Shown piece by piece: positions 47,043 through 58,031 of a DNA stretch of 64,000 bases. A program made the translations under genes and the position numbers. Numbering within the stretch: the first letter of the stretch is position 1; the number at the start of each line of letters is the position of its first letter. Below the pieces are notes generated by a model. It saw only the letters and a program-made list of their open reading frames with translations. It made no database searches and had not been told where the DNA came from. This DNA is from Cavenderia fasciculata (lineage: Eukaryota; Evosea; Eumycetozoa; Acytosteliales; Cavenderiaceae), in contig NW_004457736.1 of assembly GCF_000203815.1 (NCBI RefSeq), positions 186,001-250,000 on the forward strand, written 5' to 3'.

Positions 47043-48144
47043 TTAAAGATCAGATTTAGATGGATAACTAGTTTGAGTTCCATATCTAGTTACTGATATG
47101 GCTGATACTCGACTTGCTTTTGAAATACTTTCAGCCATGTCAAATGATTGATCGAGATAATGTGCCAATGCACCTGTGAAGCTGTCACCAGCACCTGTTG
47201 TGTCGACAGCCACCACCTTTTCAGTAACTGGGACATGAGTGTATTGGTCGATACCCTTGTAATCTCGACTAACCAACAAACATCCATTCTCTCCCAATGT
47301 GACAATAACCGATTGAATGGTAGGATATTTGTTCATGACACTGTCCAACACCAACTGATGCAAAGTGCTCATCGATGTCATATCAATCTTTTCCTCTGTC
47401 TTTTTTGCAATTCCAATCAACTCTACTTCATTTAATAATAATATATCTACAAATTCCATCATTTCCATTAACAATGGATCATTTGTAACAGGTGATAAAT
47501 TTAATATAGTCTTGCACTAAGAGAGCAATAGTAGTATTAGTTCTAATCGCAATGTGTAATTATAATTTGTAACATACAGATGAAGCAGGTTGTTTAGCAA
47601 CTTTTAATGCTTTAAATGTTGTTTCAAGAGATACTTCAAGTTGACATAATAGATAACTTGATTTTTGAATGGTAAAAGTTGCATCAATGACATCTTGTTG
47701 ATCTAGTTTATCATTTGATCCACCAACAATGATGATATTATTATTTCCTTTACTATCGACAATGATGGTTGCACAACCTGATGGTACATCTTTGACAAGA
47801 CCAACATGTTTGATATCGATATTCTTTGATTTGAAATTCTCTATTGTATTCTTTCCAATCATATCATCACCAACCTTTGTTATGATACACTAAAACCATG
47901 TGTGTGTCAATCAACTTTGTATTAGCATCTATATGATATCATACATGTCATAGTTTCATCAACAACAACAATCACATACACATTCAGAGCCAAGCAAAGC
48001 ACATTGAACGGCTTGATTCGATGCTTTACCACCATAGCTAGTTTTAAAGTCATTTCCTTTGATTGTTTCACCAACTACCGGTATTCTAGCGCAATAGGTG
48101 AACATATCCCAGTTACTAGCCCCAATCACTGTTATCTTTCCCAT
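47043..48144 (-). CDS. rbsk: ribokinase (PfkB family), 316 aa
   Basis: Exons on the minus strand are 48144-47980, 47889-47578 and 47516-47043, all phase 0. The enzyme phosphorylates D-ribose at O5 using ATP. The start MGKITVIGASNWDMFTY and the sugar-binding GGKASNQAVQCALLG motif identify the PfkB fold. Also present are KVGDDMIGKN, VPSGCATIIVDSKGNNNIIIVGG and LLLNEVEL. The catalytic signature VDTTGAGDSFTGALAHYLDQ holds the catalytic aspartate. Order and length agree with ribokinase rather than adenosine kinase or fructokinase. Two introns use the common GTATGT donor and the other a TAAGAG-less AT-rich form. Confidence 0.92.
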
Positions 48145-48884
48145 TTTGTTTTCTTTTTGTAATAATAATTATTATTGAGTGTTTGAAAATAAGGAAATTT
48201 CGATGCTGATAGCTCACAACGATTTTTAATTAATTAAAAAATCCTCAAACAAATAAAATAATAAATAATACCCAGAGTTCATTCTGGACCCAGATAACAA
48301 TAAAAAAATAAAAGATTTAAGAACAGATCCCTGGGGGGTTTCATTTCATAATTAAGTGAGTTTTGTTTGATTGCAGGAAGGGATCTTGAGTGTCTTCTAA
48401 ATTTTATGGGAGAATGGGCAAGAGACCTTCTATCAACACCACATATGCCATTTTTTCTGGGAATGATTCTCAGAATCATCGATTTGAACCTTCATCGATA
48501 GATCAATCTCCCATAAATTCTATCGTTCAATTTATCACACAAGCATTGTATATCGATGATTAAAATATCCTATTCAAGGTCCATTTCCGCAATCAAAAAA
48601 CTCTATTGTCAAGAAATCCTAAGGATCTGTTCAAAATTATCTTTTTTTTTCATAGATAATTTTTCTGGGAATGGTTCGCAGAATCATCGATTTGAGCCTT
48701 CATCGATAGATCAATCTCCCATAAATTCTATTGGTTAATGTATCAAACAATGATTGTATATTGATGATTCATGTATCTTATTCAAGGTCCATTTCCGCAA
48801 TTCAAAAACTCTACTGTCAAGAAATCCTAAGGATCTGTTCAATATATTTTTTTTTTTGTTGTTACCCAAGGATAAATAGTTTAT
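48145..48884. other. spacer between rbsk and dhx35 occupied by a repeat element
   Basis: No gene is seen. The first ~150 bases are AT-rich rbsk leader or promoter. The rest is filled by the foldback and tandem repeat described separately at 48320-48842. Confidence 0.6.
48320..48842. repeat. foldback element: two 182-bp direct units plus a partial inverted arm
   Basis: Unit A (48453-48634) and unit B (48661-48842) are direct repeats with a 208-base period. Both start TTTTCTGGGAATG and end AAGGATCTGTTCAA. Their outer thirds are almost identical, while the middle ~50 bases differ a good deal. The segment 48320-48411 resembles the reverse complement of the unit (GAACAGATCC, TTGATTGC.GGAA, TTATGGGAGA), making a foldback. 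Each direct unit holds CCCATAA (48510-48516 and 48718-48724). No coding capacity is seen. It could be a MITE-like element or a duplicated small-RNA locus. Confidence 0.8.
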
Positions 48885-51029
48885 TTATTTTGAATAATAA
48901 TGAGGTGCGATTTCTGACAACCAATTTGGTTCAATGACTGTTAGTTCCTTCATAAATTCTTTGGTTGTAATAATTACATCATGGAAGATAACCCATTCTG
49001 GAGAATTGATAGTACCAATGATAGAGGTTGGATGAATCCATAAATTCTAAATGATTAAAAAAAAAATAATTAATATTTAAAGTTGATTTGTTTGTTTTTT
49101 TTTTTACATACTCTTTTATCTTTAATAGTTTGATAAGATCCATCTGGTAAAAGTCTAGCTGCATTTGAAAAGAAACCACTTACGATTGCCTTTCTAACCA
49201 ATACACTTGGATCCACTTTTTTTGTATCATTATTATTATTGCCCTCTACTTGTTGTTGTTGAAAACAAGAAACTAATTTGATATTATATTTTTTTTGTAT
49301 AACCAACCAATTGTTTTCTAACTTGGAGTACTCTTGTCATTGCTTTGGCATTGAGTCCATTGTCGTGACACCATCCAGATTGATCCTTTTGTTTTATGTC
49401 GACATAGGAGTTGTAAATATTGAGCAGTGTTAGGTGGTCACCTTCCTTGACACCAAATTGTTTTCTGACCAATGATTGGTTGTATTGTATTCCTGGGATG
49501 GTCAACATGGCAACAATGGACAGACACTCTTCAGAGCAACCAAAGTCTGAAGCAGCCGACAGAATCATTTTAGAGAATGGGGGTTCGGTTGGCAGCTCTG
49601 CCATGGTCATTCCAATCGGTGAGGTTAGTTTGGCATAATCGTCAATAGCACCGAGTGCGTATAATAGTTCGAGTGCACGAACCAGTGAGTCTGCGACGGG
49701 TGGTGACAAGAAATCAAATGCCAATATATTGTCGATTCCCAATGCTTTGAGTTGTAGGACGACCGATGAAAGATTGGATCGTTGTATCTCGGGGATGGTG
49801 TGTACGTCTAGCTTGGCAAATGCAGCTTCGGTGTAGAGACGATAGCATTTACCCGATCTATTACGACCGGCACGGCCAGCTCGCTGATTGGCCGATGCTT
49901 GCGAGGTTGGAACCACCACCAAAGAGTCGGTTCCAGAACGTCCACTATAACTCTTTATCTTTACGAATCCACAGTCCACCACATACACGATACCATCGAT
50001 AGTGATTGACGTCTCTGCAATATTAGTGGCCAATACAATCTTTCTCTTGTGTATGTTTGGTGGTGCAAACACTTTCATTTGTTTCTCTAGTGGCAGACCT
50101 GAGTATATCGGCACGATCGTATACTGGTGTTGTTGGTTGGTGGGATCATCCGACAGACGATCAATCAGTTGACGACGGACTGTTTCAATTTCATCTTGAC
50201 CTGTCAGAAACACCAACACATCACCGGGTGTCTGTGTAAGATGTATGTCTACGATGGTCTTGACGGTCGTGTCGACATAGTTTGCGGTTGGTTCCTCGAG
50301 ATAGTGTAGATCGACCGGGTAGTTTCGTCCTTCAATCGATAAGATGGCACAAGTATCTTTGGTCTTGTCATTACTGTCCTTGTTGAGATTAAAGTAATTG
50401 CAAAAGTCTTCAGCATCGAGTGTAGCCGACGACACGATGACACGCAAATCAGGACGTCTGACCATAACCTTTTTCAACAGACCAATCACCAAATCAGTAC
50501 TTAAACTTCGTTCATGTGCTTCGTCAATCATCACCACGGGGTATCTTGATAGCAAAGGATCAACCATCATCTCTCGTAACAACATACCATCGGTCATATA
50601 CTTGATTGCAGTGGTGTTGGTAGTTTGGTCATCGAATCTAATGGTATAGCCAACCTTGCCTCCAACCGTCGACTCACCCATCTCTTCCGCCACACGAACA
50701 GCGACCGAAGTAGCAGCAACTCTTCTTGGTTGCGTGACAGCTATGCATCTTCCACCATCACACCATCCAGCTTCATACAAGTATTGAGGTATTTGTGTAG
50801 TCTTTCCACAACCAGTATGACCAACGACCACCAACGTTTGTTTTGTTTCAAGTAGATGTAATATATGTTTTCTTAATTGATAAACAGGTAATGCTAACCT
50901 TTGTTGAGTAATCGACAATGATCTTTGATTTAAATTATTAAATAGTAAAACATCTTCTGATGACGACAATGATGATGATGATTCTTGTTGTTGTGAAGAA
51001 TAATTATTATTATTATTATGACTTGACAT
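48885..51029 (-). CDS. dhx35: DEAH-box RNA helicase DHX35, about 692 aa, one-base break at an A8 run
   Basis: Exons on the minus strand are 51029-49112 and 49046-48885. The helicase unwinds RNA or RNP using ATP, and DHX35 belongs to late spliceosomal complexes. Motifs in order are GHTGCGKTTQIPQYL (I), TQPRRVAATSVA (Ia), the DEAH box in VMIDEAHERSL (II), SSATLDAEDF (III), FLTGQDEIE, TNIAETSITIDGI (V) and QRAGRAGRNRSGKCYRL (VI). The HA2 and OB-type C-terminal segments follow, ending WVIFHDVIITTKEFM..LSEIAPHYYSK like human DHX35 (703 aa). At minus-strand A8 (plus T8, 49289-49296) the frame shifts by one base. With seven A the reading continues QLVGYTKKYNIKLVSCF. An N-terminal Asn/Ser/Gln tract precedes the helicase core. 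It is probably a working gene with a sequencing-type indel. Confidence 0.9.
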
Positions 51030-51206
51030 CTGTATGTATATATATCTTATTCTTATTAAACTTGAAGAATGTGTTTAAACAAATGGTTAAAGCATTCTCC
51101 ATTTACATCATTTATATTTGTATTTGTTTGAATAATTGGATTTGCGAAAATCTTGCAATGACCTCGTTCGTCAATACTCTTTTATATTGTTTTATTCGAC
51201 AATAAT

Positions 51207-51312
51207 ACAGATAATTAATCTTCAATACCAACAACACAGATAATTAATCTTCAATACAATACAATACAGATAATTAATCTTCAATACAATACGATACCGA
51301 TAATTTATTGAA
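51207..51312 (+). repeat. three 29-30-bp tandem repeats in the dhx35/utp23 promoter
   Basis: The 21-base core ACAGATAATTAATCTTCAAT-C occurs at 51207, 51236 and 51266 with near-identical spacers, and a weaker fourth version follows at about 51292. It lies between the divergent starts of dhx35 (51029) and utp23 (51316), so it may contain repeated factor-binding sites. The core includes the palindrome-like AGATAATTAATCT. Confidence 0.85.
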
Positions 51313-51315
51313 GAG

Positions 51316-52573
51316 ATGAAAGTAAAAAGGAATAAGAATAATAAAAAGATTATAGCATACTATCACCACAACTTTTCATTTAGAGAACCTTTCTCGGTTT
51401 TAGTCGATCCATTCTTTATCTTTAAATGTTTAGAGTTTAATGTAGACTTTGATAAAGCTATTAGAAATACTTTGGGTGAAAAGACTAGATTATGTATGTT
51501 TAAACAACAATAATAAAAGAGAGAGAGAGATAGACAATTGAAACTAAACTCTTTGTTTTTCGTTTAAAGACACAACAACATGTGCACTTGAAGAAGCTAG
51601 AATACAAGGAGAAGACTATCAAAATGTTTTGAATTTGGCAAGAACCATTAGTCATTTTAGATGTAATCACAAGGATCATGAATTCATTGATCGTGACTTT
51701 CCAACCTACTCGTGTTTTGAAGATATGGTGACCAAGAATCCAAGTCGTTTCTATCTATGTGTTCAAAACAATGATGCTAGATTCGATCTACGTACCAAAC
51801 CTGGTATTCCTCTTATGTTTATTCTTTCAAACTTTGTCATTCTTGAAAACCCTTCAAAGGTTTCTTATCAAACTTCATCTCAGGTAAGGCAAAAACAAAC
51901 ATTAATAATAATAATAATTTAAAGGGAATATAATATAATATACTAATTTGAATCAATTCTATAGACACAAAAAGATTTAACAAAGATTACAGATTATGAA
52001 AGAGCATTGGTTAGAAAAGAGGTGCTGGAACAAAGACTAAAGATAAAGTTGGAAAGAATTAGATCAAAGGGCAAAGACCCTGAATTGGAATTATTGCCAA
52101 CTGCTGCAGAAACAGCAATTGAATTGGAACGTAAAGCAAAGGAGGAAAGAGAAAGAAAAATGAAAGAAGAGGATCTACTCCGTGAACAAATGGAGGCTGC
52201 TGAAAACAGTTATTTAAAAACAAACAAAAAGAAAAAGAAGAAATTGATATTATCAACATCTACTCCAAAACCAAAAGAAAATGGAGATGATGACAATGAA
52301 GAAAATATAACTACTGTAGATAAAAAAGAAGATGAAAAAGAATCAACAAAAATATCAACAACATCAACAAATACAAAACCAACAACAATATCATCAAAAG
52401 TAGGTATTAACGACAATAGGAAACAAGATCTTGGGAAATCAAAGTTATTATCAGTCAAAAAGAAAAATAACAAGGAAGTAATGGTACCAGAGGTTAAAAC
52501 AATTAAAAAGACTAGAAGAAAGAAATCAAAATCAACTGGAGATGATCAAATGGATACAACTGCAAACGAATAA
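51316..52573 (+). CDS. utp23: UTP23-type small-subunit processome factor, 366 aa
   Basis: Exons are 51316-51493, 51570-51883 and 51965-52573, the first joined T|AC. UTP23 is a PIN-domain-like nucleolar protein needed for 18S rRNA maturation (snR30-linked in yeast). The N-terminus KVKRNKNNKKIIAYYHHNFSFREPFSVLVDPFF is diagnostic of the FCF1/UTP23 family. The zinc-site pattern follows: TTCALEEARIQG, then RCNHKDHE and YSCFEDMV. Then come RFYLCVQNNDARFDLRTKPGIPLMFILSNFVILENPS. The PIN acidic residues are partly replaced, as in UTP23 versus FCF1. The C-terminal half is Lys/Glu-rich low complexity, longer than in human UTP23 (249 aa). Confidence 0.9.
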
Positions 52574-52611
52574 AAGGAGTAATGATATATACAACAAAAG
52601 ATTTATTTACA

Positions 52612-53364
52612 TTAAGCTTTAGTACCATGTAATAATTTAAATATAGAATGTAAATCTGGTGGATGAATTAATTTAGAGGATCTATTCTTCTTTGTAGATT
52701 TTCCAGAAGTCAAAGTCGTATTGGCTAGAGGTACCATTATTTCATTTGTTGGTGGTTGTTGTTGTTGATGTGGATGATAATAACTTGGAAGATTATGTTT
52801 TTGGTTGACGGGTGCAGATGCTGGGAATGATATACTCATTGGACGTGGTCGTTGTCTAACATAGAGTGGTTGATCATAGATGTAGTGACGCAACACCATT
52901 GTATTGTCTCCCTGTGACTTGTTGTAAATCGATGGAGTAGAAAACTCCCACATTTTCAAATACGATTCTCCTCCAACCAAAGTAAAACATCTTTGGTATC
53001 CCAATAGATAGCCATCGGCCATTTGAACCTTTGATATTTGTGTTTGTTTCCAAACTCCATTTTTAGTCTTTCGGTATTGATACTCTGAGAATGGTGAATA
53101 ACATGATGATATAAGTGAATCCAAACTATCAGATTCTTGACAAACTAAATGTAATTCTCCATCTAAATAAAAAAAGGGAAATTAATAAATAATCTATAAT
53201 TTATATTTCAAGTTATAGTTTTTACCTTGAACATCCTTTGAAATCAAATCAATTTCATTGATTACATTTATATCTTGATCGTTGATTGATACTTTTCCAG
53301 AAAGATTAAAAATATTTAATAATTCTAAATATTCTATTCCAGTTAAAGGGAATTTTGTACTCAT
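52612..53364 (-). CDS. uncharacterised 229-aa protein
   Basis: Exons on the minus strand are 53364-53226 and 53162-52612, split G|AT, giving 230 codons including the stop. The N-terminal half looks like a folded domain rich in Ile/Leu/Tyr (GIEYLELLNIFNLSGKVS, DGYLLGYQRCFTLVGGESYLKMWEF). A proline- and Gln-rich linker and a basic tail (KSTKKNRSSKLIHPPDLHSIFKLLHG) follow. It has no signal peptide or membrane segment. I do not recognise the family. It is convergent with utp23, whose stop lies 38 bases away. Confidence 0.65.
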
Positions 53365-54139
53365 TGTTATAAAAATAATAATAATTTAATATATTTTAAA
53401 AGTATGTATGTGTGAAGTGTAGTTGGTTGTATTTGTAGTCTTTGAAAGAATTAAAATTTTTGAATCAAAGTCTGAATGGATGATTTGAGGAGAGAGAGAG
53501 AGAGAAGACCAATTACAAATAAAGGTAAAATTAAATTTAATATATATTGATTTGCAGGTCACACGCTACGATAGATTTCTTATTCTTAAAAGTGATTAAT
53601 GTCTCAGCAACGATGGTGGTTGATCCCACCCAACCAAGCCAGTTCGTTCAACAAAAGATTGAACGGGTGTACTATCTTATGAATAAACCCAAAAACACCC
53701 CTCTCCAACCAAAGTTGGCCTGTCTCTCACTGCTTTATAAACATACTTAACAACCAACCAAACCCCTTCTTTCCTACTTATTAGAGTGCGAGACGGACGT
53801 TAGACTGAGTGACAGGACACAATCAATGTCGAGTGGCAAACCGTTGGATTGATTGTCCACATCATCATGTTCAACCACTACACATAAAGGGAAGTAACCT
53901 TTTTTGGGATAACAACAAAAAATAGATATAAAATATATTCCATTCCAAAGAATAACAAAACAACTAATAGAAAGTCTAGAAAGAAGAATGATTTTAATAA
54001 AAGTTAACTATTGTATTGATGACTCATCTTAAATTTAATTTATTTTAAATAATCATTTTTTGACAAGAATGTCTTTAGAAAACTTGAGCAAAGTTTTATT
54101 CTTTTTAATTTTATTTATTTATAGATAGAGTGTAGCAGA
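53365..54139. other. spacer between divergent genes, with a short hairpin
   Basis: The stretch is AT-rich at both ends and GC-richer at about 53560-53890. CGTTCAA (53645-53651) and TTGAACG (53659-53665) form a perfect 7-bp stem with a 7-base loop. An open frame at 53547-53750 overlaps it but has no family features. The last ~200 bases should be the alg2 promoter and leader. Confidence 0.45.
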
Positions 54140-55578
54140 ATGGGGAAAAATAATAGTAGTACTAGTAGTAGTAGTACTACGAGTAATAGTGGTAGTAAGA
54201 AAGAAGAAAGATTATTAAAAATAGCATTCTTACATCCAGATCTTGGTATTGGAGGAGCTGAAAGATTGGTTGTTGATGCAGCACTTGCTCTAAAGTCAAA
54301 GGGACACAGTGTCACAATGTATACATCACGTCACGATCCAAAGAGATCGTTTAAAGAGACACATAATGGAGAACTAGAAGTCAAGGTTGCTGGTGGATAC
54401 TTCCCACGTCATCTATTTTGGAGATTCATGGTCATCTGTGCAATCATTCGTAATGTATTGTGTGCATTGTCTATCATCTTTGGCAAGACAAAGTATGACG
54501 TTGTCGTCATTGATCAAATATCTGCATCGATTCCTCTCTTTAAATTATTGTCACGTTCAAGAGTACTCTTTTACTGTCATTTCCCAGACAAGTTGTTGAC
54601 TAGTCGTACATCTCTTCTCAAGAAACTGTATCGTGTGCCAGTCGATTGGTTCGAAGAATACACTACGAGTTGGGCCGACAGAACCGTTGTCAATAGCAAC
54701 TTTACAGCATCCATCTTTAAAGAATCTTTCAAATCAATTCACAATCTTCCATCGGTTCTCTATCCCTCTTTAAATCTTAAACAATATGATGAAACTAAAC
54801 CATCAAATGAAGGTTTATCTTTTATTCCAAAGTATGCAAAATAATCTAAAAAAAAAGAGAGGGAGTATAATCTTGTTAAATCATTCTTACTTTTCTTTTA
54901 CTATTTGTTTAGAGACAAAAAGATAATATTATCAATTAATAGATATGAAAGAAAAAAGAATTTATTATTGGCATTGGATGCATTCAAAGAGTTGCGTGAT
55001 AAATTACAAGGTGATAATAATGTTGATCAATATCATGTAGTTATTGCTGGTGGTTATGATCCTGGATTAAAAGAGAATGTTGAACATTTACAAGAGTTGA
55101 AACAACGTTGTCAAGAGTTGGGTATCAGTGATCATGTATCGTTTGTCTGTTCATTCAACGAGGAACAGAGATCATGGTTGTTGAGAAACTCTATCTGTCT
55201 TGTTTACACTCCATCCAACGAACACTTTGGCATTACACCACTTGAAGGTATGTATATGCGTCTTCCAGTGGTCGCCGTAAACAGTGGTGGTCCACTCGAA
55301 ACTGTAAAGAATGGTGTCACTGGTTATCTTTGTAATCCAACTCCAAAGGATTTCTCTACTGCATTTTATAAAATTGTTAAAGCTGTAAGTATAAATCAAA
55401 AGGAATAGGAATAGGAATATCTAATATGTATAAATATCAAACTTTATAACTAATCCTCCTTCCTTACTTCTTTTAGAATTCAAAGGAAATGGGTAATGAA
55501 GGTAGAAAATGGGTAGAGAAGAGTTTCTCTTTCCAACAATTTGCAAATTCTCTAGATGATATTGTATTATCTATATAA
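54140..55578 (+). CDS. alg2: ALG2 alpha-1,3/1,6-mannosyltransferase, 421 aa
   Basis: Exons are 54140-54831, 54913-55384 and 55477-55578, giving 422 codons including the stop. ALG2 adds the second and third mannoses to the dolichol-linked N-glycan precursor on the cytosolic ER face, using GDP-mannose. After a Ser/Asn-rich head comes AFLHPDLGIGGAERLVVDAALAL, the GT4 N-terminal motif of ALG2. A hydrophobic stretch (WRFMVICAIIRNVLCALSIIF) gives membrane association. FYCHFPDKLLTSRTSLLKKLYR is also ALG2-like. The GT-B C-terminal domain follows with SINRYERKKNLLLALDAF, GYDPGLKENVEH and the E-x7-E motif in NEHFGITPLEGMYMRLPVVA. Confidence 0.95.
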
Positions 55579-55765
55579 ATATCATCAAAACTATAAATAA
55601 TAATAATAATACAACCAAAAGGATTGTGACCTCGATCAATTAAATATTAATAATAATTATTTGACAATGTTTGATTCGTTGTTGCCTATTTTCGTTTATT
55701 GGTTAGTTCTGGATTGATATATACAAGGTTGTTATGTTAAAGATCTGACGTTGATGTTGTTGTTG

Positions 55766-56452
55766 TTAGGATTGAAGTTGGTATGCAGCATCATGAATAT
55801 CTTTTGTATCTAGTATAACTTTTTCCATCATTTCCAATATTGATTGTGAATCTTTATCTATACTATCAATATTACCATTTATATCGGTTAAAACTGTTAT
55901 TACATTGTTGTTATTGTCTGCATCATTATTATTATTATTATTATTATTGTTGTTATTATTAGAAGAGGATGAAACAGAAGTATTTATAATGGTTGGTGAT
56001 TGTTTTTGTATACTTTGAGCCATCTCTGCATTGACGATTGATGGTACGTCCATTCTTAATTTTTGTACTTTTGCAACGACAGATTGAAGCTCTGTCAATA
56101 GAGAAGCATGTGTCTTGACCAAAAGGGGATCTGCTTGTTGTTGTTCAACCTCTTTGATGAGTTCCATCTGCGACGATGTGACTGGTGGTGGAGGAGGAAG
56201 AGGTTCTGGTTCTACAATAGGTGGAGGTGGTGGAGGAGATACCACCTCATAGTTGCTTATCAAGCTATTAAACAATTCGTATTTAAATGATTGCAAGTAT
56301 TTCTGTAACTCTTGATCATCTTTAAGAGTTTCTTTGTTGATTGTTGTATGTGTTCCACCAGCTGCACCAGCAGCAAGTTGACTCTGTAGCAATTGATCCC
56401 AAACTAATTCTAATTGATCAACATATTGTTTTGCTAATTGTTTCTTTCCCAT
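55766..56452 (-). CDS. Pro/Asn-rich coiled-coil protein, 228 aa, unknown
   Basis: A single exon encodes it on the minus strand. The N-terminal 75 residues look helical (QLAKQYVDQLELVWDQLLQSQL, then ELQKYLQSFKYELFNSLISNYE). A poly-Pro segment (PPPPPPIVEPEPLPPPPP) and a helix (SLLTELQSVVAKVQKLRMDVP) follow. Then come an Asn run and a C-terminal helix (DSQSILEMMEKVILDTKDIHDAAYQ). The size and helix pattern could suit a kinetochore or complex-assembly subunit, but I have no firm match. Confidence 0.65.
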   Translation of the reverse strand: MGKKQLAKQYVDQLELVWDQLLQSQLAAGAAGGTHTTINKETLKDDQELQKYLQSFKYELFNSLISNYEVVSPPPPPPIVEPEPLPPPPPVTSSQMELIKEVEQQQADPLLVKTHASLLTELQSVVAKVQKLRMDVPSIVNAEMAQSIQKQSPTIINTSVSSSSNNNNNNNNNNNNDADNNNNVITVLTDINGNIDSIDKDSQSILEMMEKVILDTKDIHDAAYQLQS

Positions 56453-57079
56453 CCTTTTAAAAAGATACTTTTGTTATCAATGATGAGTATTATAGTATAG
56501 ACTGAGTGCAAGTGTTTGATTTCAGATTCAATGTTTGTTCTCTGTAAACATTCAAATTTGGCGCCAAAATAAGTTGGGGAAATTTAATATATAATTTAAA
56601 AAAAAAAATCAAATCAAAAGTGAAAAGATAAACAATTATTTCATTTACTCCTCTATCTCTAGATACATCAATATTATTATTATCTATAGATAATATAATG
56701 TTTCAATAAAGTATGTATTATCATGATTAAAAATAATAAATAAATAAAAATAATTGAGAGAAACAAAAAATTAGATGAAATTTCGTTTTTTTTTTGTGGT
56801 TTGAGAACGGCGTTCGTCAAGCTGCTTCTCAAGCTAATCCAATCTCCCCAGACCCGAGATTGGAACTGGCTATGTATTGACGAACACAGCTGCAAAGGTT
56901 CTACAAGCTTTTTGGTCTTGTAGATGGACTGGACAATAATTTTAATTGTTTTATACCAAAAAGTATAAATAGTATCGATGTTGATCAAATATGAATATCA
57001 TTCTCATCAAATCAAAACAACAAATAATAATAATAATTAATTAATAATAATAATTTAAAATTATTTCTTTTCAAAAATC
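56453..57079. other. spacer between divergent genes, containing a GC-rich structured island
   Basis: The flanks are AT-rich. A compact GC-rich island (about 56805-56930) with several stems is listed separately. No coding frame is supported. Confidence 0.5.
56806..56931 (+). ncRNA. candidate structured RNA or hairpin cluster
   Basis: Within A/T-rich spacer a GC-rich island shows three perfect stems. The outer one is GTTCGTCAA (56812-56820) with TTGACGAAC (56877-56885). Nested inside is CCAATCT (56839-56845) with AGATTGG (56857-56863). A third, following stem is TCTACAAG (56900-56907) with CTTGTAGA (56917-56924). The two-hairpin layout followed by ACA at 56929-56931 recalls an H/ACA RNA, but I cannot find a clean H box between the hairpins. 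The strand and transcription are unproven. It may instead be a regulatory palindrome for the GST gene 150 bases downstream. Confidence 0.35.
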
Positions 57080-57823
57080 ATGTCCAACAATATTACAAAT
57101 TTAAAAAACATTAAACTTTATTCAACCAATTCACCAAATGTAGCCAAAGTTTATATTTTCTTGTCACATTTACAACTACCATTTGAAGTCATTCCAATTA
57201 GTTTTAGAAAGGGTGAACAGTATTCAGATGAATTTATTGCCATCAATCCAAACAGTAAGATTCCAGTCATCATTGACACTAATCGAATTGGAGAGGATGG
57301 AAAACCAGTAAAGGTATGGGAGTCTGGAAATATTCTCATCTATCTCGCCAAGAATTATGGAAAGGGATTATACCTACCAAATGAAGAGACCAACCCAACC
57401 AGCCATTACGAAGTGTTGAACTTTTTATTCCTCCAAATGGCAAGCGTCGGTCCTACCCTAGGACAGCTTTACCATTACACCTTTTATGCTCAAGAAAAGG
57501 TGGAATATGCTATCAACCGTCATGCAACTGAAGCCCGTCGTCTACTTAGTGTCCTTAATCGTCAATTGTCCACCCGTAGCTTTGTTGCAGGTGATGAATT
57601 ATCTGTAGCCGATTTTGCCATCTTCCCATGGACTCGTCTCATTCAATACTTTGCTCCTCACATTGTTGCCTCTGACTATCCCTTTTTGGTTGAATACAAT
57701 CAACGTCTCGAACAATTCGAATCAACCAAGGCATTCAAACTATACGATGAAAGTTTCAAAGGATCAAACCAAAAACCATTAAATGATGATGAAAGAAAGG
57801 TTCTCTTTGGTCGTGATCATTAA
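57080..57823 (+). CDS. glutathione S-transferase, URE2/YfcG-like, 247 aa
   Basis: A single exon encodes a soluble GST-fold protein. The thioredoxin-like domain (about residues 9-95) has LYSTNSPNVAKVYIFLSHLQLPFEV, the cis-Pro in NPNSKIPVIID and the gamma-site ESGNILIYLAKNYG. The helical C-terminal domain has FLFLQMASVGPTLGQLYHYTFYA and the N-capping box SVADFAIFPWTR. The Asn in STNSPNV and the long loop in RIGEDGKPVKVWES are typical of the Nu/URE2-like class, which often has disulfide-bond reductase activity. The specific substrate is unknown. Confidence 0.92.
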   Translation: MSNNITNLKNIKLYSTNSPNVAKVYIFLSHLQLPFEVIPISFRKGEQYSDEFIAINPNSKIPVIIDTNRIGEDGKPVKVWESGNILIYLAKNYGKGLYLPNEETNPTSHYEVLNFLFLQMASVGPTLGQLYHYTFYAQEKVEYAINRHATEARRLLSVLNRQLSTRSFVAGDELSVADFAIFPWTRLIQYFAPHIVASDYPFLVEYNQRLEQFESTKAFKLYDESFKGSNQKPLNDDERKVLFGRDH

Positions 57824-58031
57824 AATCCAAAAAACTTTGTAAATTAAATAAATAAATAAATAAATAAATATATTTTTTTTTGTGTACAACTTTTAGATTT
57901 TTTCCTTTTTTTTTTTAGATTAAGTTAGTAACCTAAAATATTTGTATGCTTTGTTTTATAATTTAATTAATTATTATTTTTTTATTTATTTAATTATTTT
58001 CTTTTTTGTTTGTTATAATCGATTCGATTTT

